Shown piece by piece: positions 12,163 through 33,970 of a DNA stretch of 64,000 nt; position 1 is the first letter of the stretch; each line of letters begins with the position of its first letter. The stretch spans positions 3,844,001 to 3,908,000 of the forward strand of contig OZ218952.1 in NCBI GenBank assembly GCA_965112735.1. The letters are read 5' to 3'. This stretch comes from Phaeosaccion multiseriatum. Taxonomy: Eukaryota > Ochrophyta, other classes. The position numbers and the translations under genes are program-made. Below the pieces are notes generated by a model. That model was given only the letters and a program-made list of their open reading frames with translations, searched no databases and was not told where the DNA came from.

Positions 12163-12900
12163 CACACACATGGACACACACCCATCAACACTCACACATG
12201 CCCACACACCATGTGCATATTATATTATCGCACACACACACACTCCGTACTCCCTTACCTTGGCAAAGTCCAGCGATGAACCCAAAGCAAACAGCACATG
12301 CGCGCCGTGACTAGAGCCGTGACTACTAGTGCCGTGACTACTGCCATGATCGTCGTCGGCATGGTCGTCGTCGGCATGGTCGTCATCGGCGTGACTGGTC
12401 GCTGCGGCGCTGACCTGTCGAGCCCCAATGGCGAGGATGAAGAAAAGCACTTGCCCCAATAACAAGCCCAGTCTTCCTCTTCGTTGCCTTCGCCGCTGCT
12501 GTCGCTGTTGTAGCTGCTGCTGCTGCTCTTCCTCTTCGCCTATACTACTCTGTCGCCCCGTTACTTTTTGTGGATCCTGCTGCTGCATACGGTGCTGCGG
12601 CTGCGGCTGCCACCACCACATGTCGCCCTCCTCGTCTTGCCCCTCCTGCTTCCTCCTCGGAGTTATTTCGCATCTGCCCGACGGGGGCAAGGGCCGTCGC
12701 GCTGCCGACGATGTCTTCCCTTTCTGCCTCCTCCCCCAGCAGTATGCCTGCTGTTGCTGCCCAGCCGCGCCGTTCCTTTCTATGCATGCACGCTGACCAC
12801 GGCCTTCCAGGGACGTCTTCACGCCACCTGGAGTTACTCGCCTACGAGTCGCCCGGTCTGGCATATGTGCCCTTCCCCCTACCGCCCCTCCGGTCGACAT
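2683..12900 (-). CDS. MLO-like seven-helix membrane protein with C-terminal EF-hand
   Basis: Exons on the minus strand: 12900-12259, 11769-11500, 11236-10871, 10556-10440, 10124-10007, 9639-9394, 8729-8569, 8250-8080, 7828-7655, 6883-6654, 6431-6341, 6205-?, 5875-5343, 4572-about 3175, 2898-2683 (TAG). Most junctions keep phase. Core segments resemble MLO proteins: GIEYVIELLEHNL, LHKVFKELMILGIVSFLVF, FEWAHILIFFVAIVYTIQ, followed by several hydrophobic helices. MLO proteins are plasma-membrane proteins linked to calcium signalling, known best from plants. The N-terminus has a hydrophobic stretch followed by three HADDD repeats and Ser/His repeats. After the last helix an EF-hand loop is clear (DLDGDGILSAHEFE). 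The tail is low complexity. Unresolved: the 3' end of the exon at 6205, the join between 5343 and 4572, and a frame change inside a GGA tract near 3990-4090. The start could be an internal Met nearer the hydrophobic segment. Confidence 0.75.
4745..5175. repeat. CCATCCCATTCACTG-type minisatellite
   Basis: About 430 bp of degenerate units combining CCATCCCATC, CATTCCATCTCATCCACTA and CACTGCCATC. It lies between tail exons of the MLO-like gene and hides any exon there. Confidence 0.9.
5630..5725. repeat. (CTC)n tract in coding sequence
   Basis: A nearly pure CTC/GAG array inside the MLO-like exon 5875-5343. On the coding strand it encodes polyglycine (GGA frame). Confidence 0.85.
5890..6170. 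repeat. GGGA/GGAA purine array
   Basis: Purine-only array of GGGA, GAGA and GGAA units. It lies between MLO-like exons, so on the sense strand it forms a pyrimidine tract that runs up to the acceptor at 5875. Confidence 0.85.
6935..7632. repeat. (CTTC)n/(CTCC)n array of about 700 bp
   Basis: One of the longest tandem arrays in the window, almost entirely CTTC and CTCC, filling the MLO-like intron between exons 7828-7655 and 6883-6654. Read on the sense strand it is pure purine. Long open frames over it (poly-Ser/Leu/Pro, or Arg/Glu/Gly/Lys) are artefacts. Confidence 0.95.
8930..9393. repeat. CGCA, CTCA and (CTCC)n arrays
   Basis: Consecutive CGCA, CTCA and CTCC arrays fill the MLO-like intron between exons 9639-9394 and 8729-8569. 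The donor side is made of sense-strand GTGA units. Confidence 0.9.
10145..10235. repeat. GGGA/GA array in MLO-like intron
   Basis: Purine array in the intron between exons 10556-10440 and 10124-10007. The same intron carries short palindromic TCGATATC/TCGACAT motifs around 10325-10405. Confidence 0.75.
10565..10835. repeat. GGGA purine array in MLO-like intron
   Basis: The intron between exons 11236-10871 and 10556-10440 is almost completely GGGA/GGAGA units, a pyrimidine tract on the sense strand directly before the acceptor. Confidence 0.9.
11255..11360. repeat. (AGG)n tract
   Basis: About 90 bp of AGG triplets in the intron before MLO-like exon 11236-10871. Confidence 0.85.
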
Positions 12901-13462
12901 CCTGTGTTGCTAGAAGAAAGTCTTGTCAACCCGAGAGCGCAGAAACATCGGAGTCAAGCGTGCGATTCCAGTCTTCACAGGATCCCCCTCCTAGTCCTCT
13001 CCCATCACCGAGCCTGGGCGCACGGGTTTGTTAGCGCATGTCGAAAGAATACAATGAACATGGGAAGTCTTCCAGGCAGTGACTCTTCGTCGTCCTGCTT
13101 ATCGCCAGAGCTGGGGGGCCTTGCACGCCGGCCACTCTTGCTCGAGCGTCTTCTCTTCCTCCTCCACAATTCCTCCTTATTCTTTGTGCTCCCCCCCCCT
13201 CCTTCGAACTTCAGCCCACTGTCTTTCTCAGCTGCAATGAGCAGAGCCGCTCTGCAAGGCAAAGCACTCCGTCAAATACCTGAGGACACAATCCTGAAAC
13301 GACAGAGCAAGGAGGACCCACAGACTGAAACGATAATTTTTGTTCTCTCCGGCGGCGTCTGCTTGCTGAAACTCAAACTACGAATCGACCACTTGTGCAC
13401 AGATATATAGGACACCGGGCATAGGACAGTGGCAGGAGTAGCAGCAGCAACTACTGTCCCGG
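12901..13462. promoter_or_regulatory. Divergent intergenic region, MLO-like and LSM8
   Basis: 562 bp between the start codons of two genes transcribed away from each other, so both promoters and 5' UTRs should lie here. No TATA box or other defined motif stands out. The assignment follows from gene arrangement alone. Confidence 0.5.
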
Positions 13463-13913
13463 ATGTCTCCGCCGGCCAAGCCCGCCGCGAAGAAGACCGA
13501 GTCGGCTTCTCAATGGGTTCGGACTCTGGTGGGAAGTGAGTGCCGGCAGCGCGAGTAGGGAGGGGAGAGAAGCCGGTGTTGTTTGCGAGGGCAGCCTGTT
13601 CTCCCTTCTTCCTCTGGAGATGTCCGAAACCTGCGGCTTGGCTCCCCAGCGAAATGGCAAACAGCCGTGTGGGGAGGGGTTGTTCTGAATCCACCACTCC
13701 ACCATGAGGGTGGCAGACTGGCATTGCTGCAAGATTGGCCCTTCCCCCCCCTTCCTGCCACGTATTCTACTTTGGGAAATTCATGGGCTAAGATACCCTC
13801 GCTCCCCCTCATTCATTTCCCTCTTGCCTCAGGATCGGTCTCGATCATCACGGGAGACGGACGAAATATCGTGGTAAGAGAGTGTGTCTCAAGGTCGGCC
13901 TCCCTCACAAGTC

Positions 13914-13983
<70 letters not shown>

Positions 13984-15131
13984 CTGTGGAGGGTGGAACA
14001 GTCAGTACTACCCACTCCTTGACAAGGCACCCCTTTTCTCTCCTTACTCGATGAGGAGTTGCAAGCCCCCCTTTCTGCCTCGGCGAAGCAGCGCGTCGAC
14101 ATCTATTCGCCCCGGTTGCTTCCCCTACCCCCACCGCGTCTCGTCTCATTTCCTCTTCTCTCCTCCCCTCTCCCCACCACCTCCTTTGCTGTCTCTACTC
14201 ACAAACAACGAACGACCAACAGGGCACCTTGCGCGGGACCGACGACAAGACCTCGGTCATCCTCGAGGGCTGTCACGAGCGCGTGTACTCCCCAGACGCA
14301 GGAGTGGAGCAGGTCAGTCGCATTTGTCAGCTTCAATTTCATATCTTTTCACTCTCCATTCAATTGTCAAATTCACCTCCCTCGAAGACTGCTTTGTAAG
14401 GGTGTGGTCTACTTCACACGTATGGCCTTTCGCCGTCTGGTGCCACACTGCCATACTATCGGGGGGGGCGAATTCGGGAGGGAGTCAGACAAACCTGACG
14501 AGCGACAGACGCCAACACGGCGGATCGGGGGGGGGGGGGCTTTGTGGATGGTGACTGAATGACGCGCTTTCTGGACTGACAAGTGCCTCTCCTACTGCCC
14601 CGCTTCCTTCCCGGGTCGGCCGTTGCCTTCGTTCTCTGTTTCTGTACGCGTACAGGTTCCATTAGGCCTCTATATCATCAGAGGAGACAACATGTAAGCC
14701 GCAGTTGCAGCATCAGTTGGTGAAACAGACGTTGGTGTGATGCAGCAGTGTTTGTGTGGTCCGTGTGATGTGTTTCCGCGCCCACGTCCTCGCCCAGCTG
14801 TTGCTGGTCCTTGGCCTCTTCACCAGGCACTCCCCTCCCCCCTCCCTCTTCTTCTCCTCCTCCTCCTCCTCCTCCTCCTCCTCCTCCTCCTCCTCCTCCT
14901 CCTCCTCCTCCTCCTCGTCTCCCGCCTCCAATCTAGTCAGCACCTTTTTGGCCGTCCCCTGAAATCATACATCTTCCCCTTTTCTTAATCTCTCTTCGGG
15001 TCTCCCTCCCCTCCCCTCCCTCCCCCCCCCCTCCCCCCAGAGCAATAGTGGGCGAGTTGGACGAGGAGACAGACGCCGCCACTGACCTTGGACAGATTAA
15101 GGCCCAGCCTCTCAAGCCTGTGGTCCACTAA
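13463..15131 (+). CDS. LSM8: U6 snRNA-associated Sm-like protein LSm8
   Basis: Five exons with phase-consistent junctions: 13463-13535, 13833-13873, 14223-14312, 14656-14693, 15041-15131 (TAA); 110 residues, slightly longer than the usual size because of a Lys/Ala-rich N-terminal extension. LSm8 is the subunit that marks the nuclear LSm2-8 ring, which binds the U6 snRNA 3' end in splicing. The Sm1 motif reads SIITGDGRNIVGTLRG and continues into LEGCHERVYS. The Sm2 motif carries the diagnostic LYIIRGDN, and the C-terminus IVGELDEETD...LG matches LSm8 and not LSm1. Intron 4 carries a (CTC)n tract at 14850-14920 and intron 2 a (CA)n(GA)n array. Intron 4 also holds a diverged copy of the dispersed TTGGTGATAC motif at 14714-14728. 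The single-copy small protein fits without gaps. Confidence 0.95.
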
Positions 15132-15221
15132 TGAGGTGGTCCACTTCTATTTTCTATAATAAGAAATGTGAAGGAGAAGAGAGAGACTGGATGAAGTGTC
15201 AAGTAGATTCGTATAGAGAAG

Positions 15222-15392
15222 GCGTATTTGTTTGAGTGGATCTATATCCTTTCTGGTCAAGTTTGAAGTTGAGCACCTCAGTACCAGTGGAGCGCCTTTG
15301 AAGTGGAGCACTCTCACCGCTTAGCAAGGTACTCCACTTGAGACCAGACCAGAAAGGATGTATCCACTCAAGCAAATACACCTCATAAGGGT
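15222..15392. repeat. Foldback (inverted-repeat) element
   Basis: Left arm 15222-15262 (GTATTTGTTTGAGTGGAT then ATCCTTTCTGGTC) is the reverse complement, with few mismatches, of the right arm around 15348-15392. A second, nested inverted repeat (AAGTGGAG ... CTCCACTT, about 15300-15342) lies inside. It sits in the 417-bp gap between the convergent LSM8 and phosphatase genes. It could be a MITE-like insertion or a folded RNA or terminator-like structure; no target-site duplication was established. Confidence 0.7.
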
Positions 15393-15548
15393 GTGACGCA
15401 AATAATTCGTTTTGTTTACAGTAAATAAAAAAATAAAAAAGGAAAAAAATTAAAATGAAGAATTAATCACGCAGGGGAAAAGAGGTGCCGGCGAAGTGCT
15501 CTACATCATCTTAAGCTATTCGCTCGAACAAGAGGGCTGCCATGCTCA

Positions 15549-18500
15549 TCATGACGGCGTTGGTGAAGGGCGCATCTTTCCTTCACCAATCTCTCTCTCT
15601 CTCTCTCTCTCCATCTATCTGTCTATCTATCCATCTATCTATGCGCGTCCCAAGTCCCAAGCAGGTCGGGGGAGGGGGATAGAAGGGAAGGCGCACGGAA
15701 GTAAGCACGGCTGACTGTGGCCAGGGAGGGCAGCGCATCCATTGCCATCCCATCCAAGGAAGGAAGGAAGGACGATAGACCCACCCCACACAGCCGCCGC
15801 TGTCTCTATTTGTCCCTTGAGTTCGGATGGGGGGGTGGCTTTCCATCCAGTGTCGTCCAGTCACCCTCTGGGGAGAGAAGCGGTTGGTTTCCCCAACGTC
15901 ATGTTTCATACCGAGACGCTCCGGCCTCCTCCACAACGGCGAGAATCTCTGAGTGGGCCTACATGCATGTGTTTGGGTGTGGGTGGGTGCGTGCGTGCAT
16001 GGGTGGGTGTGTGCGTGCGTGTGTGCGTGAGTCCATGGCGAAGCACTATGAAGAAAAGGCAGCAGTTGGTGATACAATCGGGTGCTTTTGGGTTCATCCT
16101 CTTCTCTCCGAGCAGCCCTGCCCAGAGCCAAGGCGAGCCAAACACGCACACACGCGCACACACATAGAGCACGACAACTGCTCGCCCACCGTACTGAAAG
16201 AAGAAGCGTGGAAGCGAGACAGTTGTTGAGCAGGTGCATGCTTGCTCACCTTGCCCCCCGTGGAGGCCAGAATGTCCCTATCTGTGAGCTCGAAGGCCCC
16301 CCCGGTCAGCGAAGTCACCTCTCCTCCCGCTTTGAGGGATGAGAGGGAAAGCGCAACATACCATACGCGCAGACAAAGAGAGAGAAACACAGCCAACAGG
16401 GGGAGAGGGAGAAAGAGAGAAAAGCACAGCCAACAGAGAGAGGGGGGGAGACAGAGAGAGGGAGAGAGGGGGAGCGAGAGAGGGGAAGAGAGAGTGAGAG
16501 AGAGCCACCGGTGAGAACAGTTAAGACACAAGGGACTGATGACCCCTCCTTCCTGGGGACCATCGCGAGCAGGAGGGAGCAGCAGAGGGAAGAGATCAAG
16601 CGAGTGACACGCACGCCAACCCACACATGCACACGCCAACCCACACATGCACACGCCAACCCACACATGCACACGCCAACCCACACATCACGCAAACGCA
16701 CACATCACGCAAACGCACACACACACACATCACGCAAACGCACACGCACACACACGCAAACACACAACACACGACACGCACACACGCACACACGCACACA
16801 CGCACACAACTGAGTGAAATCGGAACGCAGCGAGCGCCTCACTCGGCCCCTTCGTTCCACCTGATTAACATAACTTCTTATGTCCTCTGCACCCCCTCCA
16901 TCTCACTCTCTCACTCACCCTCTTGAATAATGAGCACCCCTGCGGCAATGTCCCAACAAGAGAGGTCATATCCGCAGTAGGCCGATATCTTGCCCGCTGC
17001 GATCCAAGACAGCACCTACCCACAGCAAGAGCAAAGAGAAGGGAAGGAGCGTGTAAGAGATCGTAGCAAGGGGAGGGTCCAACAAAAGTGGGTAACACGC
17101 GCCCGGCCGGCCAACCACCCCCCGGGTGATGCTAACCCCGGCGGGCTCCCGGCCCAAGGGGGCTCCTCACCTGCGCAGCGCAAGCGACCATTCTCAGACC
17201 CATGGCTCGAGTGGAGAGGACCTTCATTGCCTTAAAGCTTGCGGCGAAGGCGTTGGAGGCGGCCGGACAGCCCATGTTTACGACGCTGTCCGACACCCCC
17301 TTGGCTCGACGAGAAGGGGTCAGCTGTGCCCCCCCCCCCGTGTGCAGACATCAGAGGGAGGGAGGGAGGGAGGAGGCGAGGGAGGAGGCGAGGGAGGAGG
17401 AACGGGACGTGAAGAAAGAGACGGTGAGAGCAGCAGGATCAGGACGAGGGTAAGGCAGAGAAGCGGAACCTTGAGAAAGCGGCGGGCGCACAAGCCACCG
17501 TGACAACGACTCTGACTTTGGAACGATCGGACGCTGACTATGGAACGATCGGATGGAGGTGCACATGTTCATGTGTGTGTGTGAGTAGTAACCAACAAGG
17601 GTGGTGCTTGACTGACCTTCTCTCCGTTAAGGAATGCGCCTTGTCCCTTAATGGCGGTGTACATCTCATCCAGGGCCGGGTTATATACAAGCCCCACAAC
17701 CGTCTGAGGTATCTGTGTCTGTGCGGCTGCCTCTGACTGCGCGACTCCAATGGACACACAGCACAGAGGGAGGCCCATGGCAAAGTTCGCAGTGCCTGCA
17801 TAGCGTTGATCGGCAGGTAGGCCGCACAGTCAGACAGACAGGCAGACAGGCAGACAGGCAGACAGGCAGACGGAGGTAAACGTATAGCTTAGAGCAATGG
17901 AGTGCAGTGGCGTGGAGCTACTGGTGCGGCCGGCAAGAGTCCTGCGCTGGCTATCACCAAGTGCTGTGCTACTGTGGCTCATCCGCCCATACGGCTGCTG
18001 CATCACCAACTGGCGCGTGCGGCTGCTTGCTGCTCACCATCGATGGGGTCGACGATCCACACGAAGCCCCTCCCCTCGGCCTTTGAGCTTGCGTCCACCT
18101 GCAGCTCCTGGAAGGCCTGAGACAGCTCCTCTGCAGCCGCTTTGGACCCTGAAGCCACGCTCTCTTCCCCAAAGAAGGAGTGCGAGGGGTGTCTGAGGCA
18201 GAGACGTTGTCGACCGACGGACCGAACGAACGAACAAAGGAAGGAACGGAATGTGCTGTTGGAAGGTGGTGTCAGGGAGGGAGGAGGAGGAGGAGGAGGA
18301 GGAGGAGGAGGAGGAGGAGGACGAGAGAATACACGCCATTTGCCACTACGCCCGGATAATTGTGTGCCGTAGAGAACGGGACAGCGCGCAGAATGAGAGA
18401 GAGAGAAGGCACAAAGAGCGAGAGAGGATGGGGCACTTGCCTGCTGGGAACCATGTGCAAGAGAGGGAAAGGGAAAGAGAGGGAGAGAGAAAGCCACTTG

Positions 18501-19361
18501 CCTTTTGCGAACGATGTCGTAGATGGATTCCTGTGCCTTCATATCGTACTCAGTCACCACGTCCTTGAAGTTTGCCTTGGTCTGCGACGATCGATCGAGG
18601 CGATGGACCACCAAGCCGAGCGACACATCCGAGAGACAGCAACCACAGGAGCAAGCAAGAGCAAGCAAGGGAAGCAAGCGCGAATGGAAGGGTGGTACAG
18701 GGGATCTTCGTTAGTGCGGGCGGGCGGGGCGGGGTGAGTTCCTCACACTGAGACTGGTACTATGGTTAGTGACCAACCACTCGACGTGTTTGGGTGTGGA
18801 TGCAGTCCAGTGTCGCAGTCACAGAGAGGGAGGAGCACAGTACGAATACCTTGACCACGTCTGCGCCCATGTGCTCCATCATCAGCGCTCCAGCCGCACG
18901 CGCCGCCAGCTCTGCAACACGTGGCAACACAGACAGTAGGGTTTGTGTTGGACGATCAGTTCAAGGCAGGGGGCGACAACTTGAAGCTTGCAGCAGCAAG
19001 CTCAAGCAGTCATCTTACCAGCCGTCTCTAGCATGTAGCGGTAGTCTCCCTCTGCGCCATCGCTGCTGCTGCCGCTGCTGCCGAGGCTGGAAGTAGAGTC
19101 GCGGCTCCTCCACACCGAGCCTTGCCCTAAAACTCCCAAGGCTGCCTCTGACCCCCCTGTCGCTAGACTTTTCCCTCCCGCTGCCTCCTCTGCGCTCCGT
19201 CCCCTCGTGCATGCGCTTTTTGATCGTATATGAGTTGTCGAGGTCCATGCGCAACAGAGCGGAGCGACGGCAAGCACCATCATGAGCGGCATCACGACGG
19301 CCGGAAATCGGTATACGCACATACTTGCGCGTTGCCGCATCTTCCTATCCACCGCTACCAT
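15549..19361 (-). CDS. Inositol monophosphatase family enzyme, probably plastid-targeted
   Basis: Nine exons: 19361-19019, 18911-18850, 18581-18502, 18192-18038, 17795-17617, 17299-17171, 17015-16919, 16329-16250, 15575-15549; 383 residues. The family hydrolyses inositol monophosphates or related sugar phosphates using Mg2+. Metal-site motifs are intact: FFGEES (residues about 175), the WIVDPIDGTANF motif split by an intron, and CGYDLSCWDIAAGVLIIQEAGG near the end (here YDLSCWDIAAG). The first 35 residues hold a hydrophobic segment ending CCA followed by W, like the cleavage motif of heterokont plastid presequences; this is inference. Exon 3 ends at AAAAG/GCAAGT, a GC-AG intron supported by phase and by the restored IRKRHP...FFGEE block. 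The last nine-codon exon is the least certain: another frame there reads APFTNAVMMSMAALLFERIA to a stop at 15511. Confidence 0.88.
16615..16812. repeat. 18-bp CA-rich minisatellite
   Basis: Four exact units of CCAACCCACACATGCACACG type followed by degenerate ACACATCACGCAAACGC units, in the intron between phosphatase exons 7 and 8. Confidence 0.85.
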
Positions 19362-19748
19362 AAGAGAGAGTGCAAGAACTGGGGAGAGAGAGATAGAGAG
19401 AGAAGGATATAGAAAGAGAGGAGGAAGGGAGAGGGAAAAGGCAAAAAAAATCTCTTTGTTCCGATGGCGGCCATGAGAACCAAGTCAGTGAAACCGATAT
19501 CTGAAACCGTAACGCCTCGTAAAACGGAGGCGTTTCTTAGGGTGATCACATCGGGTTGTTCACCTCGCCCCCGATCTCCTCTCAGCGCAAGGACGCTCAC
19601 GACAAAAACCATGAGATCCTATAGAATAGTATTGTTGAAAAGGAGTGGAAGGGAAGAGTTAAAAACAGCCAAGAGGGATGGCACAGATCAGTAGCATCCG
19701 CAGAGGAGGGTAAGGAATCCGGCAGACAGACTTTCCCTGAGAGGGACG
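19362..19748. promoter_or_regulatory. Divergent intergenic region, phosphatase and GT2
   Basis: 387 bp between two divergent start codons. Near 19485-19545 it contains repeated GAAACCGAT/GAAACCGTAA words and the small palindrome GCCTCGTAAAACGGAGGC. Function as a shared promoter is inferred from arrangement. Confidence 0.45.
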
Positions 19749-32226
<12,478 letters not shown>

Positions 32227-32240
32227 GTGTATACTGAAGG

Positions 32241-32360
32241 GGGAGCAGTTGGTGATTCACGTCAGTGCAGCGGTTGGTGATTCACCTCAGTGCAGGAGTT
32301 GGTGATTCACCTCAGTACAGCGTGGTGATTCACGTCAGTAGCAGTTGGTGCTCCACATTA
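32241..32360 (+). repeat. Tandem array of the GTTGGTGATTC motif
   Basis: Five units of 23-25 bp follow the GT2 stop codon: GCAGTTGGTGATTCACGTCA, then three with CACCTCAGT or CACGTCAGT, and a last diverged copy ending GTTGGTGCTCCAC. The core matches the motif dispersed through the window, with ATTC in place of ATAC. Confidence 0.9.
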
Positions 32361-33300
32361 CCTTTCAGTAAGCCGGCCTTCTTGTGAGACCGAGCTGCTG
32401 GGGCACTGGGTTGTGAAGAAAACAAAAGCGATTTGCTACATTGCGGTGTTGTTTTTGGCGTGTCATTTTGTTTTTACGGAGGGGAAGAGGAAAGGATCAG
32501 TCTCCTTTCGCTCCTCCTTTTTTGTTGCTTTTGAGTACTGTACCATTACATTACTACTACTACTACTACTACTACGACGACGACGACGACTACTTTTCAA
32601 ACATATAAAAACAATGTCTTGCTGCCGCCCCTCTTCTATTCCTGCCAATGCAGGAGGAATAGCCGGTTCTGAGACCACCACCCCCCTCCGTCTTCTTCTG
32701 CCGTGCTCTTATACTACTGCTCCCCAACCTCAGAAAGGGGGGCAGCCGCTTATGAACTCATGATGGCTCATCATGGCCGCTCCCTTTGAAGCCAGCCGTG
32801 AGCATGGGTGGGGTACCAACATGTGCCCACCCGCCCACACACTCGGCCCCTGACGGGTTTCTAGATGATTCCGGATTCTGATGGCCTCTGCAGGGCGGAT
32901 TCCTGATTCTGGGCGGTGCGCCTTAGAAATAAGGCAATGAATGACGTCATAGTGCGTAAAAGTAAGTCAGGGAAACGGGATTGGGGATTCTGATGGCCTC
33001 TGCAGGGCGGATGCTGGATTCTGTGCACCGCCCCTCAGAAACCCGTCAGGCGCCGAACACACCCGTCCAGGGCGGACATGGAAGGAGAGGGTGGAGACAC
33101 CCCACTATGACCCGACGAGGTACCATCTGGTACCATCTGGTACCGTTTGGGATGGAACAGCAAGGGGCATTTGGTCCGTCAGCGTACGTGTGTAGTAAAG
33201 CACTCGCCCAACCCATATGGCTATGGCTGGGGGGCACGAAAATCAAGGGTGTAATATAGGTACAACCCTGGCCAGATTACGCAATAAGTTTCTCCACCCT
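32361..33300. other. Intergenic, no supported gene; short duplications
   Basis: Contains (TAC)n(GAC)n at 32549-32592 and two copies of GATTCTGATGGCCTCTGCAG followed by GGCGGAT (about 32875-32902 and 32985-33012). It also has a triple GGTACCATCT at 33119-33146. No coding exon could be supported. Confidence 0.6.
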
Positions 33301-33650
33301 GTCCCCCCTGTACCCTCTCAGACCCCGCAGATGGAGTACCAACGCGTGCTCTGTGAAACAGTGGTGAGTTTGGGTGGAGTACCAACGCGTGATGTATGCT
33401 CTGTCGCTCAACAACCCCACCCGCCATAATCCCATGGTCCTGTGCACAAGGACCTCGCTCGAGTACAAGTAGAGCAAGTGATCTGTGAGGGCCAGGCCAC
33501 CGCCATTTGTGAGGGCCAGGCCACCGCCATTTGTGAGGGCCAGGCCACCGCCATTTGTGAGGGCCAGGCCACTGCCAAGCGCCTTGTGCTGGAAGCGCAC
33601 ACGTGCGAGGAGGGAAGCCCCTGCTGCTGTGGGTGTATCCGCTAACCCAG
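33300..33650 (-). repeat. Dispersed repeat, copy 1 (minus), with 24-bp minisatellite
   Basis: On the minus strand this matches 57430-57735 almost continuously: flank GCGCTTCCAGCACAAGGCGC, four units of GGCCTGGCCCTCACAAATGG (24 bp) here against three in the other copy, then CTACTTGTACTCGAGCGAGG and GTTGGTACTCCA. The GGAGTACCAACGCGTG end is itself doubled here (33328 and 33377). It has the look of a transposon-like or low-copy dispersed repeat; coding potential is doubtful. Confidence 0.75.
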
Positions 33651-33970
33651 GGATTACTCTTTCAGGACCAATTGACAGCATTGTACTACTATTTTAATAT
33701 ACATATAGAAACAATTCACGTGTACTTACAAATACACAAACAAAAGCATCCACAACCGTATCACCGCACTCTTCTCTTGGGTCTCGTGGCTGCCCATATG
33801 CCTGCACTGTGCACCCCTACCCACTCTCATCGCACCAACCCCCCTGGGTAGCTCCTCCGGGGGGGGGGGGGGGGCGGACTACATTGGGTCCCCAATTTTT
33901 CATACCGTCTTCTTCTCCCGCCCGGCCAATAGGCTAATAATATAATAGTGTATACATATTGCCTGAGGCT

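Noticed and set aside
33480-33580. CRISPR-like direct repeats
   Set aside because: The 24-bp units are contiguous without spacers and occur in a eukaryotic genome; this is a minisatellite inside a dispersed repeat.
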